Of a stretch of DNA of 64,000 nucleotides, positions 1 to 8,296 are shown in pieces. The notes under the pieces were generated by a model. That model was given only the letters and a program-made list of their open reading frames with translations. It made no database searches and had not been told where the DNA came from. Position numbers and translations under genes: made by a program. Position 1 is the stretch's first letter. Each line of letters opens with the position of its first letter. The DNA is taken from positions 186,001 through 250,000 of the forward strand of contig NZ_JAOPHT010000001.1 in assembly GCF_025515305.1 (NCBI RefSeq), read 5' to 3'. Source of the DNA: Roseicyclus sediminis. Its GTDB lineage: Bacteria > Pseudomonadota > Alphaproteobacteria > Rhodobacterales > Rhodobacteraceae.

Positions 1-593
1 TGCCGCGCGCCCTGCAGGGTCGGACCCGGACCGATCGCGTTTACCCTTACATCAGGCGCGAGCGCCTGCGCCGCGGTGCGCGTGAAGGCCCAAAGGCCCA
101 TCTTGGCGATCGTGTAGCTCATGAACTCGGGCGTCAGCTTGTGCACGCGCTGGTCGATCATGTTGACGACGAGGCCCTGGGCCTGCGGCTCCCCGTTCTC
201 GTCGGGCGCCGCCCGGGGCACCTGGGCGGCCAGCGCCTGGGTGAGGACGAAGGGCGCACGAAGGTTGGATTCGAGGTGCCTGTCCCAACTCGCGCGGGTC
301 GCGGTCTCGATGTTGTCGTACTCGAAGATCGAGGCGTTGTTCACCAGCACGGAGATCGGCGCGCCCAGCGCCTCGGCGGCCTGCGGCAGAAGGCGCTGCA
401 TCTCATCCTCGACCGTCAGGTCGGCGCGGAGCGTCACGGCGCGGCGCCCCATCGCACGGATCGCGCGGGCGGTTTCTGCGGCCTCTTCGGCGCTCCCCGA
501 ATAATGCACGGCGACGTCATGCCCCCGCTCGGCCAGCCTCAGCGCCATTGCGCGGCCCAGGCGCCTGGCCGCCCCAGTTACCAAAGCCGTCAT
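1..593 (-). CDS. SDR family oxidoreductase, pteridine reductase / FolM-like (C-terminus cut by window edge)
   Basis: NADPH-dependent short-chain dehydrogenase; 197 residues are visible and the C-terminus lies off the left edge. Seen: Rossmann motif TGAARRLG at residues 6-13, LVNNAS at about 83-88, and the active-site set Asp147-Tyr160-Lys164 (NMIDQRV then YTIAK). The usual SDR serine is replaced by Asp, 13 residues before Tyr, as in trypanosomatid pteridine reductase PTR1 and bacterial FolM dihydromonapterin/dihydrofolate reductases. Inferred role: reduction of a pterin in the folate/monapterin pathway. The ATG at 593 immediately precedes the Rossmann strand, so the start is firm. It lies just downstream of the exchanger gene on the same strand. 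Confidence 0.75.
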   Translation of the reverse strand, partial: MTALVTGAARRLGRAMALRLAERGHDVAVHYSGSAEEAAETARAIRAMGRRAVTLRADLTVEDEMQRLLPQAAEALGAPISVLVNNASIFEYDNIETATRASWDRHLESNLRAPFVLTQALAAQVPRAAPDENGEPQAQGLVVNMIDQRVHKLTPEFMSYTIAKMGLWAFTRTAAQALAPDVRVNAIGPGPTLQGAR

Positions 594-605
594 GACAACC
601 CCCGA

Positions 606-1568
606 TCAGTGAAGGAGTAGCGTGATATAGCCCGCGTAGAGCGCGGTAAAGAGCAGGCCAACACCCCGCCCCATGGACCAGCGCCAGAAGACGAACGGCG
701 CAATGACGGCCGACGCGGCCAGCATCACCCAGATGTCGAAGGACAGGATGCCCGGATCCACCGGGATCGGCCCCACCAGCGACGAAACACCGATGATCGC
801 GAGCAGGTTGAACATGTTCGACCCGATGACGTTGCCGAGCGCCACGTCCGCGTGGTTGCGGATGGCGGCCATGACCGTTGTGGCCAGTTCCGGCAGCGAG
901 GTGCCGACGGCCACGAGAGTCAGGCCGATCACCGTCTCGCTGACCCCGTATGCGGATGCGATGGCGATCGAGCTGTCCACCAGGAGATCGGCACCGAGCG
1001 GAAGGCCCACGAGCCCGAGCGCGAGATAGAGGCCGATCTTCCACCAGGGCATGTCGGGGTCGGCCTCCTCCAACGCTTCCTCCGCGACGGGGGGCGGAGC
1101 TGCGCCGTTGGCCCCGGCCCGGTGGGCGTTCGCGGCCCGCGCGGCGTCGAAGAGCACATAGGCAAGAAGCGACAGGAGGATGAGGCCGTGCCAAAGGGTG
1201 AAGGGCCCGGCGAAGGCCAGCGCGATGAAGAGGAGCGTCCCGATCATCATGATGACATAGCTTCGGCGCGTGTCGCTCGCCGCGTGGAGGCCCGAGATGA
1301 TCGCCGGAATCCCGAGGACAAGAAGAACGTTCGCGGTGTTCGAGCCCACCACGTTGCCAAGCGCGAGGCCCGGCACGCCGTCGAGGATCGACTTGATGGA
1401 GATCAGAAGTTCGGGGGCGGACGTGCCGAAGGCGACGATGGTCAGCGAGACGATCAGCGCGGGAATGCCGAGGCGAAGGCTGAGGTTGACCGCTCCCTTC
1501 ACGAGCACATCGCCGGCCAGAAGGAGGATGACGAGGCCAAGCCCCGCCAGCGCGAATTCCAGTCCCAT
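606..1568 (-). CDS. Calcium/sodium antiporter, CaCA family (YrbG-like)
   Basis: Inner-membrane cation exchanger of 320 aa, the usual size for bacterial YrbG/CaX-type proteins. It shows the two inverted alpha repeats of the superfamily: GTSAPEL (48-54) with GNVVGSN (71-77), and GTSLPEL (222-228) with GNVIGSN (245-251). The acidic residues in GTSxPEL are the known ion ligands. A charged, Ala/Pro/Glu-rich cytoplasmic loop lies at about 142-172 between the two halves. It probably extrudes Ca2+ in exchange for Na+ or H+; the ion is family knowledge, not visible here. It follows the 60-residue membrane protein by only 3 nt. Confidence 0.85.
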   Translation of the reverse strand: MGLEFALAGLGLVILLLAGDVLVKGAVNLSLRLGIPALIVSLTIVAFGTSAPELLISIKSILDGVPGLALGNVVGSNTANVLLVLGIPAIISGLHAASDTRRSYVIMMIGTLLFIALAFAGPFTLWHGLILLSLLAYVLFDAARAANAHRAGANGAAPPPVAEEALEEADPDMPWWKIGLYLALGLVGLPLGADLLVDSSIAIASAYGVSETVIGLTLVAVGTSLPELATTVMAAIRNHADVALGNVIGSNMFNLLAIIGVSSLVGPIPVDPGILSFDIWVMLAASAVIAPFVFWRWSMGRGVGLLFTALYAGYITLLLH

Positions 1569-1571
1569 GCC

Positions 1572-1754
1572 TCAGCCTTGTCCTTCGGTGCAATGCGGAC
1601 AGGGCCCGCCACGGAGGTTGTAGCGCCCGCAAGTCTTGCACAACCGAGGCTTGGGGAGGTCTTTTCCGCGTTTCGTCCCGGGCAGCCGCAGGCGTCCGAA
1701 CATGGCCAGGACCGCCATGAAGGCCAGGAACAGCGTGACGATCTTGAGCATCAC
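1572..1754 (-). CDS. Small membrane protein with C-terminal zinc-ribbon-like Cys pairs
   Basis: A 60-aa protein: one N-terminal hydrophobic segment (about residues 2-18) followed by a basic stretch and two CxxC pairs (CKTC and CPHC, ten residues apart) resembling a minimal zinc ribbon. The start overlaps the stop of the upstream S49 peptidase gene by 4 nt (ATGA) and the end is 3 nt from the exchanger, so it belongs to that transcript. Similar short ORFs occur next to S49 peptidases in related bacteria (recollection). No function is known; a membrane-anchored metal-binding protein is inferred from layout alone. Confidence 0.65.
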   Translation of the reverse strand: MMLKIVTLFLAFMAVLAMFGRLRLPGTKRGKDLPKPRLCKTCGRYNLRGGPCPHCTEGQG

Positions 1755-2554
1755 GAGAGGCCGAACCGCGCGTAGGCCGCGCGCTCCTCGATGCCGTCCG
1801 CCAGACTGTTGGTCACCGCGATGCCGAAGCGGCCGAAAAGGCTCCGGCGCGGGCCGTAGACGGCGAACCGGGTCTTGGCGCCGTACAGGTCCTTCATCTT
1901 GGGCACGAGGTGGGCGATCCCGTCGGCGAGGCCCAGTTCGACCGACTTCGTCCCGGTCCAGAAGGCCCCGGTGAACATCTCCGGGTCATCGGTCAGCCTG
2001 TCGCCGCGGCGGGTCTTCACATGGTCGATGAAGGCCGCGTGGATGTCGGACTGAAGCGCCTTCAGGCGGGCCACGTCCTCCTCCTTTTCGGGGCGGAACG
2101 GGTCGAGGATGGATTTGGAGGCGCCCGCGGTATGCACACGGCGCTCGACCCCGATCTTCGAAATGGCCTCGTGAAAGCCGAAGCTCGCGGAGATGACGCC
2201 GATGGAGCCCAGGATCGAGGACGTGTCCGCCCAGATCTGATCCGCCGCACAAGCCAGCCAGTATCCCCCCGAGGCGGCGACATCCTCGACGAAGGCATGG
2301 ACCGGGACGTCCTTCTCCTCGGCCAGCCTGCGGATGCGTGCCGCGATGAGCGAGGATTGCACAGGGCTGCCGCCGGGGGAGTTGATCGCCAGCGCGACGG
2401 CGGCGGGCTTGCCCTTGCGGAACGCGCGTTCGATGGCGGGTGCCATGGCCTGATCGCTCAGCCCGGCGCCTCGCGGATTGGCCATTATCGCGCCCTGAAG
2501 GCGCACGACAGCCACGAACGGGTCGGACTTCACGAAGGGAATGAAGCGCTTCAT
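1751..2554 (-). CDS. S49 family serine peptidase (SohB/SppA-like)
   Basis: Signal-peptide-peptidase-family protein of 267 aa. It carries the S49 core: strand-turn INSPGGSP at about 58-65, catalytic Ser95 in AASGGYWLA and the general-base Lys147 in TAGASKS, the Ser/Lys dyad of SppA. Length fits the short single-domain forms rather than the 500-600 aa duplicated SppA. The start MKRFIPFV (2554) is chosen because the frame upstream of it reads as arginine/serine-rich non-coding translation. No clear signal peptide; it probably acts at the membrane face, possibly with the small membrane protein it overlaps. Confidence 0.82.
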   Translation of the reverse strand: MKRFIPFVKSDPFVAVVRLQGAIMANPRGAGLSDQAMAPAIERAFRKGKPAAVALAINSPGGSPVQSSLIAARIRRLAEEKDVPVHAFVEDVAASGGYWLACAADQIWADTSSILGSIGVISASFGFHEAISKIGVERRVHTAGASKSILDPFRPEKEEDVARLKALQSDIHAAFIDHVKTRRGDRLTDDPEMFTGAFWTGTKSVELGLADGIAHLVPKMKDLYGAKTRFAVYGPRRSLFGRFGIAVTNSLADGIEERAAYARFGLS

Positions 2555-2654
2555 GTGGCGCGATGTAGAGTTGGGGCCACGGCGCAACAAGACGCGGCAC
2601 GCGGAATTGCCGGAAAGTGTGGCGGCGACGCGCGATCCGGCGCGGGTCCGGCAC

Positions 2655-3458
2655 CTATTGCGCGGTCCAGCCCCCGTCGATCGGGATCGCCGTGCCGGTG
2701 ACGTTGTGGGCCACCGGCGCGCAGAGCCACAGCGCGAGCGCGCCGATCTCGGCGGGATCGGAGGTGCGCAGCGATGGCTGCTTCTCCGCCAGAAGTTCCG
2801 CGACACCGAGATCGCGGTCACCGCCATGCAGCCTGGCGCGCGCCTCGATCTGGGGCTCGATGATGGCGGTCTCGGTCCAGCCCGGACAGATGCAGTTGAC
2901 GGTCACACCGCCCTTCGCCTTGTCGCCGGCCGCCGCGTATTCAAGAGCCGCGACCCGGCTGAGGCCCACCAGCCCGAACTTCGCGGCGACGTATGGCGCC
3001 TTGTCCTTCGAGGCGACGAGGCCGTGCACGGAGGCTATGTTGATGACCCGCCCGTAGCCGCGCTCGGCCATGCCGGGCAAGGCGGCCTGCATCGTGTGGA
3101 AGGCCGCCGACAGGTTGACGGCGAGGATCGCGTCCCACTTAGCACGCGGCATCTCGGCCAGCGGCGCGGTGTACTGAATGCCGGCGTTGTTCACGAGAAT
3201 GTCGGCCCCGCCCCACGCGGCAACGGCCTTCATCAGCCCCTCGATCCGGTCGGCATCGCGCAAATCGCCATCGAAGAACTCGGCCTGCGGCGCACCCTTG
3301 TCGCGCAGATGGTGGCAGACCTCCTCGATCTGCGCGTCGCCGGCAAGGCCGTGGACGGCGATCCGCGCGCCCGCACCGGCCAGCGCCTCGGCGATGGCAA
3401 GGCCGATCCCCTGCACCGAACCCGTTACGAGTGCGGTCTTTCCCGAAAGATCCGTCAT
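2655..3458 (-). CDS. bdhA: 3-hydroxybutyrate dehydrogenase
   Basis: NAD-dependent oxidation of (R)-3-hydroxybutyrate to acetoacetate in polyhydroxybutyrate or ketone-body turnover. 267 aa, normal for the family. Rossmann motif TGSVQGIG sits near residue 12, LVNNAG in the middle, and the active-site set ends in YVAAK. The C-terminal stretch with WTETAI, IEARAR, EKQPS and DGGWTAQ is typical of 3-hydroxybutyrate dehydrogenases and separates it from general 3-ketoacyl reductases. The start codon overlaps the stop of the upstream acyl-CoA ligase gene (ATGA), so the two are co-translated and may act on the same acetoacetate/acyl pool. Confidence 0.86.
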   Translation of the reverse strand: MTDLSGKTALVTGSVQGIGLAIAEALAGAGARIAVHGLAGDAQIEEVCHHLRDKGAPQAEFFDGDLRDADRIEGLMKAVAAWGGADILVNNAGIQYTAPLAEMPRAKWDAILAVNLSAAFHTMQAALPGMAERGYGRVINIASVHGLVASKDKAPYVAAKFGLVGLSRVAALEYAAAGDKAKGGVTVNCICPGWTETAIIEPQIEARARLHGGDRDLGVAELLAEKQPSLRTSDPAEIGALALWLCAPVAHNVTGTAIPIDGGWTAQ

Positions 3459-4972
3459 GTCTCCTCTCCCTTCAGCCTCTCGCGCAGCGCGGTCTTGAGG
3501 ACCTTGCCGTAATTGTTCCTGGGCAGATCGGGCACCGCGAAATACGCCTTGGGTCGCTTGAACCGGGCCATGCTCCCCAGGCAATGCGCATCGAGCGCGG
3601 CCGCATCCACCTCGGCGCCCGGCGCGGCGACGACGAAGGCCACCACGTCCTCGCCCCACTCGGCCGAGGGCCGGCCGACGACCGAGACCTCGTGCACCGA
3701 GGCGTGGGTCAGCAACACCTCCTCCACCTCGCGCGGATAGATGTTGGTGCCGCCCGAGATGATCACGTCCTTGGAGCGATCGGCGAGCGTGAGGTATCCG
3801 TCCTCGTCGAGCCGCCCAACGTCGCCCGTCATCAGCCAGCCGCCGACCAGCGTCTTCGCCGTCGCCTCGGGGTTCTTCCAGTACCCCGGCATCACCGGCG
3901 CGCCGCGCACCATGATCTCCCCGGTCTCGCCGGGCGGAAGCGGTTGCCCTTCCGCGTCGCCGATGGCGACTTCCACGAGGCTCTGCGCGCGGCCGACCGA
4001 GGCGACGCGTTCGCGCCAGCGGGGATGACTTCGGTCCGCGACCTCGGCACGGGTGAGCGACGTGATCGCCATGGGGCACTCGCCCTGCCCGTAGATCTGC
4101 ACGAATTTCGGACCGAACCAGTCGACGGCTTCCTCGATGTCGGCCGAGTACATCGGGCCGCCACCATAGACGATGGTGCGGATGCCCTCGCCCCTCCGCC
4201 CGGACGCCTTGGCCGCATCGGTCAGCCGCCGGACCATGGTCGGCGCCATGAACATCGAGGTCGAGCCGTGGGAGGCCGAGAGGTCCATGACTTCACCGGT
4301 ATCGAAACCGCCCGAGGCCGGAACGATATGCCCGGCCCCCATCCGGACGTGGATCAGCGCGTAGAGGCCGGCGCCATGGCTCATCGGTGCGGCATAGAGC
4401 GCGGCGTCCTGTGCCGTCACCGGGTCGACATCGATCGGGTAGCAGAGGGACATCGCGGCCAGCATGGCATGGGTGATCTCCACGCCCTTGGGCTTGCCGG
4501 TGGTGCCGGAGGTGTAGAAGAGCCAGGCGAGGTCCGCCTCGCTGCGCGGGACGAGCGGGGCGGGGGCCGACTCGCAGAGCCGTTCGAAGGCGGCGCTCTG
4601 GAGCGGCACAAGGGGCAGCGCGCTTTCTTCTTCCAGCCCGGCGGCCAGATCGTCCGTCACGAAGCACAGACGCGCGGAGGCGTTGGAGAGAATCCACGCC
4701 GCTTCCTTGGGATGAAGCTTGGCATTCACCGGGACCGCGACCGCCCCCGCACGCCATATGCCGAACAGGCAGGCGAGGTAGTCCGGGACATTCCATGCGA
4801 AGATCCCCACCTTGTCGCCCGGTGTCACGCTCAGGTCCGCGAGCGCGGCGGCAAGACCGGCGGCTCTGCGGGCGAACGCGGCGTAGTCTGCCACCACCTC
4901 CGGTCCGAGGTAGAGCGCGGGCCGGTCGCCCATCGCCTGCGCCGTGCGGTCCAGCCAGATCGCCATGTTCAT
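3455..4972 (-). CDS. Class I adenylate-forming enzyme (acyl-CoA synthetase)
   Basis: ATP-dependent acid:CoA ligase, 505 aa. The AMP-binding P-loop YTSGTTGKPKG is at 153-163, YGQGE in the mid region, the hinge region near TGDVG and D(R)SKDVIISGG, and the C-terminal catalytic lysine in NNYGKV. Substrate cannot be read from sequence; fatty or short-chain acids are plausible. It overlaps bdhA by 4 nt, so acetoacetate or a related acid is a possible substrate (inference). Start MNMAIWLD follows a short purine-rich stretch with no other in-frame start of note. Confidence 0.85.
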   Translation of the reverse strand: MNMAIWLDRTAQAMGDRPALYLGPEVVADYAAFARRAAGLAAALADLSVTPGDKVGIFAWNVPDYLACLFGIWRAGAVAVPVNAKLHPKEAAWILSNASARLCFVTDDLAAGLEEESALPLVPLQSAAFERLCESAPAPLVPRSEADLAWLFYTSGTTGKPKGVEITHAMLAAMSLCYPIDVDPVTAQDAALYAAPMSHGAGLYALIHVRMGAGHIVPASGGFDTGEVMDLSASHGSTSMFMAPTMVRRLTDAAKASGRRGEGIRTIVYGGGPMYSADIEEAVDWFGPKFVQIYGQGECPMAITSLTRAEVADRSHPRWRERVASVGRAQSLVEVAIGDAEGQPLPPGETGEIMVRGAPVMPGYWKNPEATAKTLVGGWLMTGDVGRLDEDGYLTLADRSKDVIISGGTNIYPREVEEVLLTHASVHEVSVVGRPSAEWGEDVVAFVVAAPGAEVDAAALDAHCLGSMARFKRPKAYFAVPDLPRNNYGKVLKTALRERLKGEET

Positions 4973-5030
4973 GCCGCGACCCTCCCGCGATCAGATCACC
5001 ACGCGAGGCCCGTTGCGGCAAGGGGCGAGG

Positions 5031-5945
5031 TCAGATGTCGGTGACGAAGCGATAGCCTTCGCTCGCCGCCTCGACGCGACCGATGCCGCCGCCGGACATG
5101 TGGAAGCCGACCGCCGCGATCCCTTCGGCGGCCAGCCGCTCCAGCAGCCGGACACGCGTGGCGACGCCCGTCTCCGTGTCCTGGTCGGCGCCCGTAGGCC
5201 ACGCGGGCCGCGCCATGGCGACGTGATCGTTGCCGACGGCATCGCCGATCACCATGGCCGAGGTTCCCCCCGACGCGATCTCGAACGCCATGTGCCCCGG
5301 CGTGTGTCCCGGCGTGAGGACGGCGGCGACGCCCGGAAGGACCTCGTCTCCGTCCTCGAAGGTCTCGAGGATGTCCTCGATCACCGCAAGCCGGCGGATC
5401 GCCCCCGCGGCGAAACTGGCCCGCGCCTCGCCGATCGTGTTCACGGTCTCGGGGGCCATCCAGTAGTCGCGCTCGATCCGGCCGATCCGGTGGGCCGCGT
5501 TCAGGAACAGGGGCTCGTCGAAGTCGTCGAGCACGCCCCAGAGGTGATCGGGATGCGCGTGGGTGAAGACGATGTCGGTGATGTCCTCGGGACCGAGCCC
5601 CTCGGATCCGAGCGCGTCGAGAAGCCGCCCGGCGCTGTCCTGGAAGGCGGGCCCGGCGCCGCAATCGAACAGGATCGTCCGGTCACCGGTCCGGAGCAGC
5701 GTGACGTTGCAGGGCGGCGTCAATGGCTGCGAAAGGTCGATCCCGAACTCGGGGACGAGACGGGCCAGGTCCTCCTGCGGGGCCGGACCGAAGATGAAAT
5801 CGGACGGCAGCACGAGGTTGCCGTCGCTGAGCGTGACAAGCTCGGCGTCTCCCAGGCTCAGCCGCTCGGCGGTGAAACCTGCGCGCGGCATCAGTGCGGC
5901 GGCGGCGCCGATGGCAAGACAGGCGCGGCGTGTGAAATTCGGCAT
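5031..5945 (-). CDS. Exported MBL-fold metallo-hydrolase
   Basis: Metallo-beta-lactamase-fold hydrolase of 304 aa. The zinc motif HAHPDH is at 129-134, with later GHTPGH and GDAV elements as in AIM/quinolinase-type MBL proteins. The N-terminus MPNFTRRACLAIGAAA looks like an export signal, possibly Tat (RRACLAIG). The start at 5945 is set by a strong GGGAGG ribosome-binding site just upstream; an upstream extension would hide the signal. It leads the minus-strand group MBL, acyl-CoA ligase, bdhA. Substrate unknown; lactones or thioesters are possibilities. A perfect 12-bp palindrome lies upstream. Confidence 0.8.
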   Translation of the reverse strand: MPNFTRRACLAIGAAAALMPRAGFTAERLSLGDAELVTLSDGNLVLPSDFIFGPAPQEDLARLVPEFGIDLSQPLTPPCNVTLLRTGDRTILFDCGAGPAFQDSAGRLLDALGSEGLGPEDITDIVFTHAHPDHLWGVLDDFDEPLFLNAAHRIGRIERDYWMAPETVNTIGEARASFAAGAIRRLAVIEDILETFEDGDEVLPGVAAVLTPGHTPGHMAFEIASGGTSAMVIGDAVGNDHVAMARPAWPTGADQDTETGVATRVRLLERLAAEGIAAVGFHMSGGGIGRVEAASEGYRFVTDI

Positions 5946-5989
5946 GGTCGATCCTCCCATCGCCCGACGCTGCGGGCGCTCACATTCAG

Positions 5990-6001
5990 ATATCATGATA
6001 T
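5990..6001. promoter_or_regulatory. Candidate operator palindrome upstream of the MBL/acyl-CoA ligase/bdhA group
   Basis: Perfect palindrome ATATCATGATAT, 45-56 bp upstream of the MBL start. It is AT-rich in a GC-rich neighbourhood, in the right place for a repressor of the minus-strand promoter. The cognate regulator is not identified. Confidence 0.4.
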
Positions 6002-6038
6002 GACGGCAAGGAGGCAAAGGAAACCTCCCCGCGCGGCT

Positions 6039-6899
6039 TCAACGCCCTCGGATGGCGACGGCGAACCGGGTCTCGGCCCCGACCGGAGGGGCCGGAAAGG
6101 GAACCGCGCGGCGCACATGGTCGAGCGCGAGCGCATCGAAGGCCGCGTCACCCGAGGATTGCGAAATCGAGATGGCGGCGAGCCCCCCGCCCGGCGCGAT
6201 CGTGAAGCTGACGACGGCAGAGCCGGGGAAGCTGCTGTTCGGGCGGCGCATGCGGGCGAGATGGCGGTTCACGCGCTGTGCATATCGGGCGATCTCGCGG
6301 GGATTGGCCGCCTCTCCTCCACCTCCGGCGCCCGTGGCCCCGGACGCGGTTCCGCCGGCATTGCCAGAAGGCGCACCGGCGCGCGCCGCGCGCGTGTCGG
6401 GGCCGGTGTCCGGCGGCGGTGTCCCGGCCGCGGGGGGAGGATCCGAGGGGCGTGGCGGCTCCGGGCGAGCCTGCGGGCGCGGAGTGTCGTCGCCGGGTGC
6501 CCGCGCGATCGGGGCGTCGCGGGCGGTCCGCGTCTCCTGGGGCACCACCGAGGCCAGCGCCGGAACAGCGGGGACCTCGGGCGCTGGAGCCAGAGAGGAA
6601 GACGCGGGAACAGCGACGGGTGCGACAGGCGCGAGGGTTCCGGCAACAGGCGTCGACGGCAGGGGTGGGACGCGGGTCGAGGGCGTCGTCGCCGAAACCG
6701 CTTCGACGGGAGGGGCCACGGGGGCAATCCGCCCCGCCGCCCGATCCTCGAAGCTGGTGCCAAGCATGGCGATCTCCGCGGTTCCCGTCGCGCCGCGCGC
6801 CGCGCCTTCGGGCGGCGAAAGCCCGGCAAGCACCGCGCCATGGACGGCGAGCGACACGGCGATCGCCCCGCCTGCGGCCCATCCTCGGCGCACCGTCAC
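6039..6899 (-). CDS. tonB: TonB-family energy transducer
   Basis: 286-aa periplasm-spanning energy transducer. One N-terminal TM helix (about residues 8-27), a long Pro/Ala/Ser-rich linker (about 60-185), and a C-terminal TonB fold from about 195 (RYAQRVNRHLARMRRP, then VVSFTI and ASGD-like turn SSGDAAFDALALDHVRRA). It would transmit proton-motive force from the ExbB/ExbD complex to outer-membrane receptors. The four-base overlap with the upstream exbD (ATGA) and the next genes exbD and exbB make a coherent operon. No TonB-dependent receptor gene is in the window. Confidence 0.85.
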   Translation of the reverse strand: MTVRRGWAAGGAIAVSLAVHGAVLAGLSPPEGAARGATGTAEIAMLGTSFEDRAAGRIAPVAPPVEAVSATTPSTRVPPLPSTPVAGTLAPVAPVAVPASSSLAPAPEVPAVPALASVVPQETRTARDAPIARAPGDDTPRPQARPEPPRPSDPPPAAGTPPPDTGPDTRAARAGAPSGNAGGTASGATGAGGGGEAANPREIARYAQRVNRHLARMRRPNSSFPGSAVVSFTIAPGGGLAAISISQSSGDAAFDALALDHVRRAVPFPAPPVGAETRFAVAIRGR

Positions 6900-7285
6900 C
6901 GGACCGTCCTTTCCGCGACGATGCGCACCTCGGACGCCCCCGCCTGCCGCAGCGCGTCGACGAGATCCACCAGCCGTTGCGCCGGAAGGTTCCGGTCGGG
7001 CACGAGGCGCAGCACGTCGCCGCCCTCGGCCAGCCGAAAGGCGGCATAGTCCTGCATCGTCACCGGCGCGCCCCGGTAGAGAAGCGTCCCGTCCTCCAGC
7101 ACCACCGCCGCATCCGGGGGGCTGCGCGCCTCCAGTGCGTCGGCCTCCACGAGGCGGAGACCGCCCGGAAGCGGCGCGGCCATGGTTCCCGCGATCAAGA
7201 GGAAGACCAGCAGCAGGAAGACCACATTGATAAGCGCGATCATCGGTTCGGCGCGGCGGCGTCTTTCGCGGCGGGACAAGGCCAT
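6896..7285 (-). CDS. exbD: ExbD/TolR biopolymer transport protein, copy 2
   Basis: 129 aa. Basic N-terminus (RRERRRRAEP), one TM helix beginning MIALINVVFLLLVF where Asn takes the place that Asp normally has in ExbD (copy 1 has PLIDVIF), then a periplasmic domain ending DALRQAGASEVRIVAE. The missing TM aspartate, the usual proton-carrying residue, is notable: this copy may be structural or auxiliary to copy 1. Translationally coupled to tonB. Confidence 0.82.
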   Translation of the reverse strand: MALSRRERRRRAEPMIALINVVFLLLVFLLIAGTMAAPLPGGLRLVEADALEARSPPDAAVVLEDGTLLYRGAPVTMQDYAAFRLAEGGDVLRLVPDRNLPAQRLVDLVDALRQAGASEVRIVAERTVR

Positions 7286-7289
7286 GGGA

Positions 7290-7676
7290 TCAATCCAGCA
7301 CGGTCACGGAGGCCCAGTCCAGTGGGCGAAGGCGGGACAGCAGGTCGACCAGCCGCTGCGACGTCACGCCAGGCTCGATGGCGACGAGAACCGGCAGCGA
7401 GGCCTCGGGATCGGGCCTAAGGCCAGCCAAGGCTTCGGCCAGCGCCTCCAGGGATTGCGGAGTGCCGTTGAGGGCCAGCGTCTCGACGCCGAGGCCCAGG
7501 AAGACCGGCGATGCTTCGCCCTCGCCCGTACCCGCCGACGCCGCCGAGACGGGAAGTTCGCCATAGCGGGTGAAGGTCGAGGTCAGCAGGAAGAACAGGA
7601 GCAGGATGAAGATCACGTCGATCAGCGGCGTGAGCGCGATGGCCCTGCGTCGCCTCCTCGCCCGCTCAGGTCGCAT
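7290..7676 (-). CDS. exbD: ExbD/TolR biopolymer transport protein, copy 1
   Basis: 128 aa with the canonical ExbD N-terminus: short basic cytoplasmic tail, then a TM helix starting LTPLIDVIFILLLFFLL, which includes the essential proton-path aspartate. The periplasmic domain ends in LLSRLRPLDWASVTVLD. It overlaps the 3' end of exbB by 11 nt and precedes the second exbD by 4 nt. With ExbB it would form the proton-driven motor for the TonB encoded two genes downstream. Confidence 0.85.
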   Translation of the reverse strand: MRPERARRRRRAIALTPLIDVIFILLLFFLLTSTFTRYGELPVSAASAGTGEGEASPVFLGLGVETLALNGTPQSLEALAEALAGLRPDPEASLPVLVAIEPGVTSQRLVDLLSRLRPLDWASVTVLD

Positions 7677-8292
7677 CGGTCCGCTCCGGGGCGCGCGCCC
7701 GAGGTCCCGTCAGCGCCTCGATGGCAAGGTCGGCCTGCACCCTGTCGGCCTCCGCCCGGCTTTCGAACCAGGTCAGCGCGAGCGAGGTTGGCATGGCGAT
7801 GGCAAGCCCCCCCGCCGTCGTCAGGAGCGCCACCCAGATCCCGCCGGCGAGCGCCGAGGGATCGACCGAAGCCCCGGCATCCTGCAAGGCGCGGAAGGCA
7901 TCGATCATGCCGAGAACGGTGCCGAAAAGGCCCAGCAGCGGCGCGATCTGCGCGATGCTGTCGAGAAGACGAAAGCCGCGCTCTATCCGGGCCAGGCGGG
8001 ATTCGGCCTCTGCCGCGATCCTCGGCTTGGCGTCCGGACCTGCGCCGATGGCCGCGGCAAGCAGCGGGGCGAGATGACTGCGGCTCACCGCGAGGTGACG
8101 CGCCGCGCCCTTCGCATCGCCCGCATCATGGGCGGCGATGGCTCGGGCGATCTCGGCATGGCGACCGACGCCCTCGGCCCGGAACTGCCAGATCTTGTAC
8201 AGGATCGCGCTCAACGCCAGGATCGACAGGAGCAGCAGCAGGGCCACCACCGGCCCGCCCAGGTCAAGAAGCGCGAGAAGACGATCCTGCAT
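7666..8292 (-). CDS. exbB: MotA/TolQ/ExbB proton channel family protein
   Basis: About 208 aa. TM helix near the N-terminus (GGPVVALLLLLSILALSAILYKIWQF), then a cytoplasmic region and two further TM helices including IAQIAPLLGLFGTVLGMIDAF and the conserved GIWVALLTTAGGLAIAMP signature. Proton channel of the Ton system. The start MQDRLLAL at 8292 is 5 nt from the stop of the upstream small gene; an alternative in-frame ATG at 8316 would overlap that gene. Neither has a strong ribosome-binding site. Confidence 0.83.
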   Translation of the reverse strand: MQDRLLALLDLGGPVVALLLLLSILALSAILYKIWQFRAEGVGRHAEIARAIAAHDAGDAKGAARHLAVSRSHLAPLLAAAIGAGPDAKPRIAAEAESRLARIERGFRLLDSIAQIAPLLGLFGTVLGMIDAFRALQDAGASVDPSALAGGIWVALLTTAGGLAIAMPTSLALTWFESRAEADRVQADLAIEALTGPRARAPERTDAT

Positions 8293-8296
8293 CGCG

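Noticed and set aside
6896-7676. The two adjacent exbD genes as one frameshifted gene
   Set aside because: Each has its own basic tail, TM helix and periplasmic domain of normal length.
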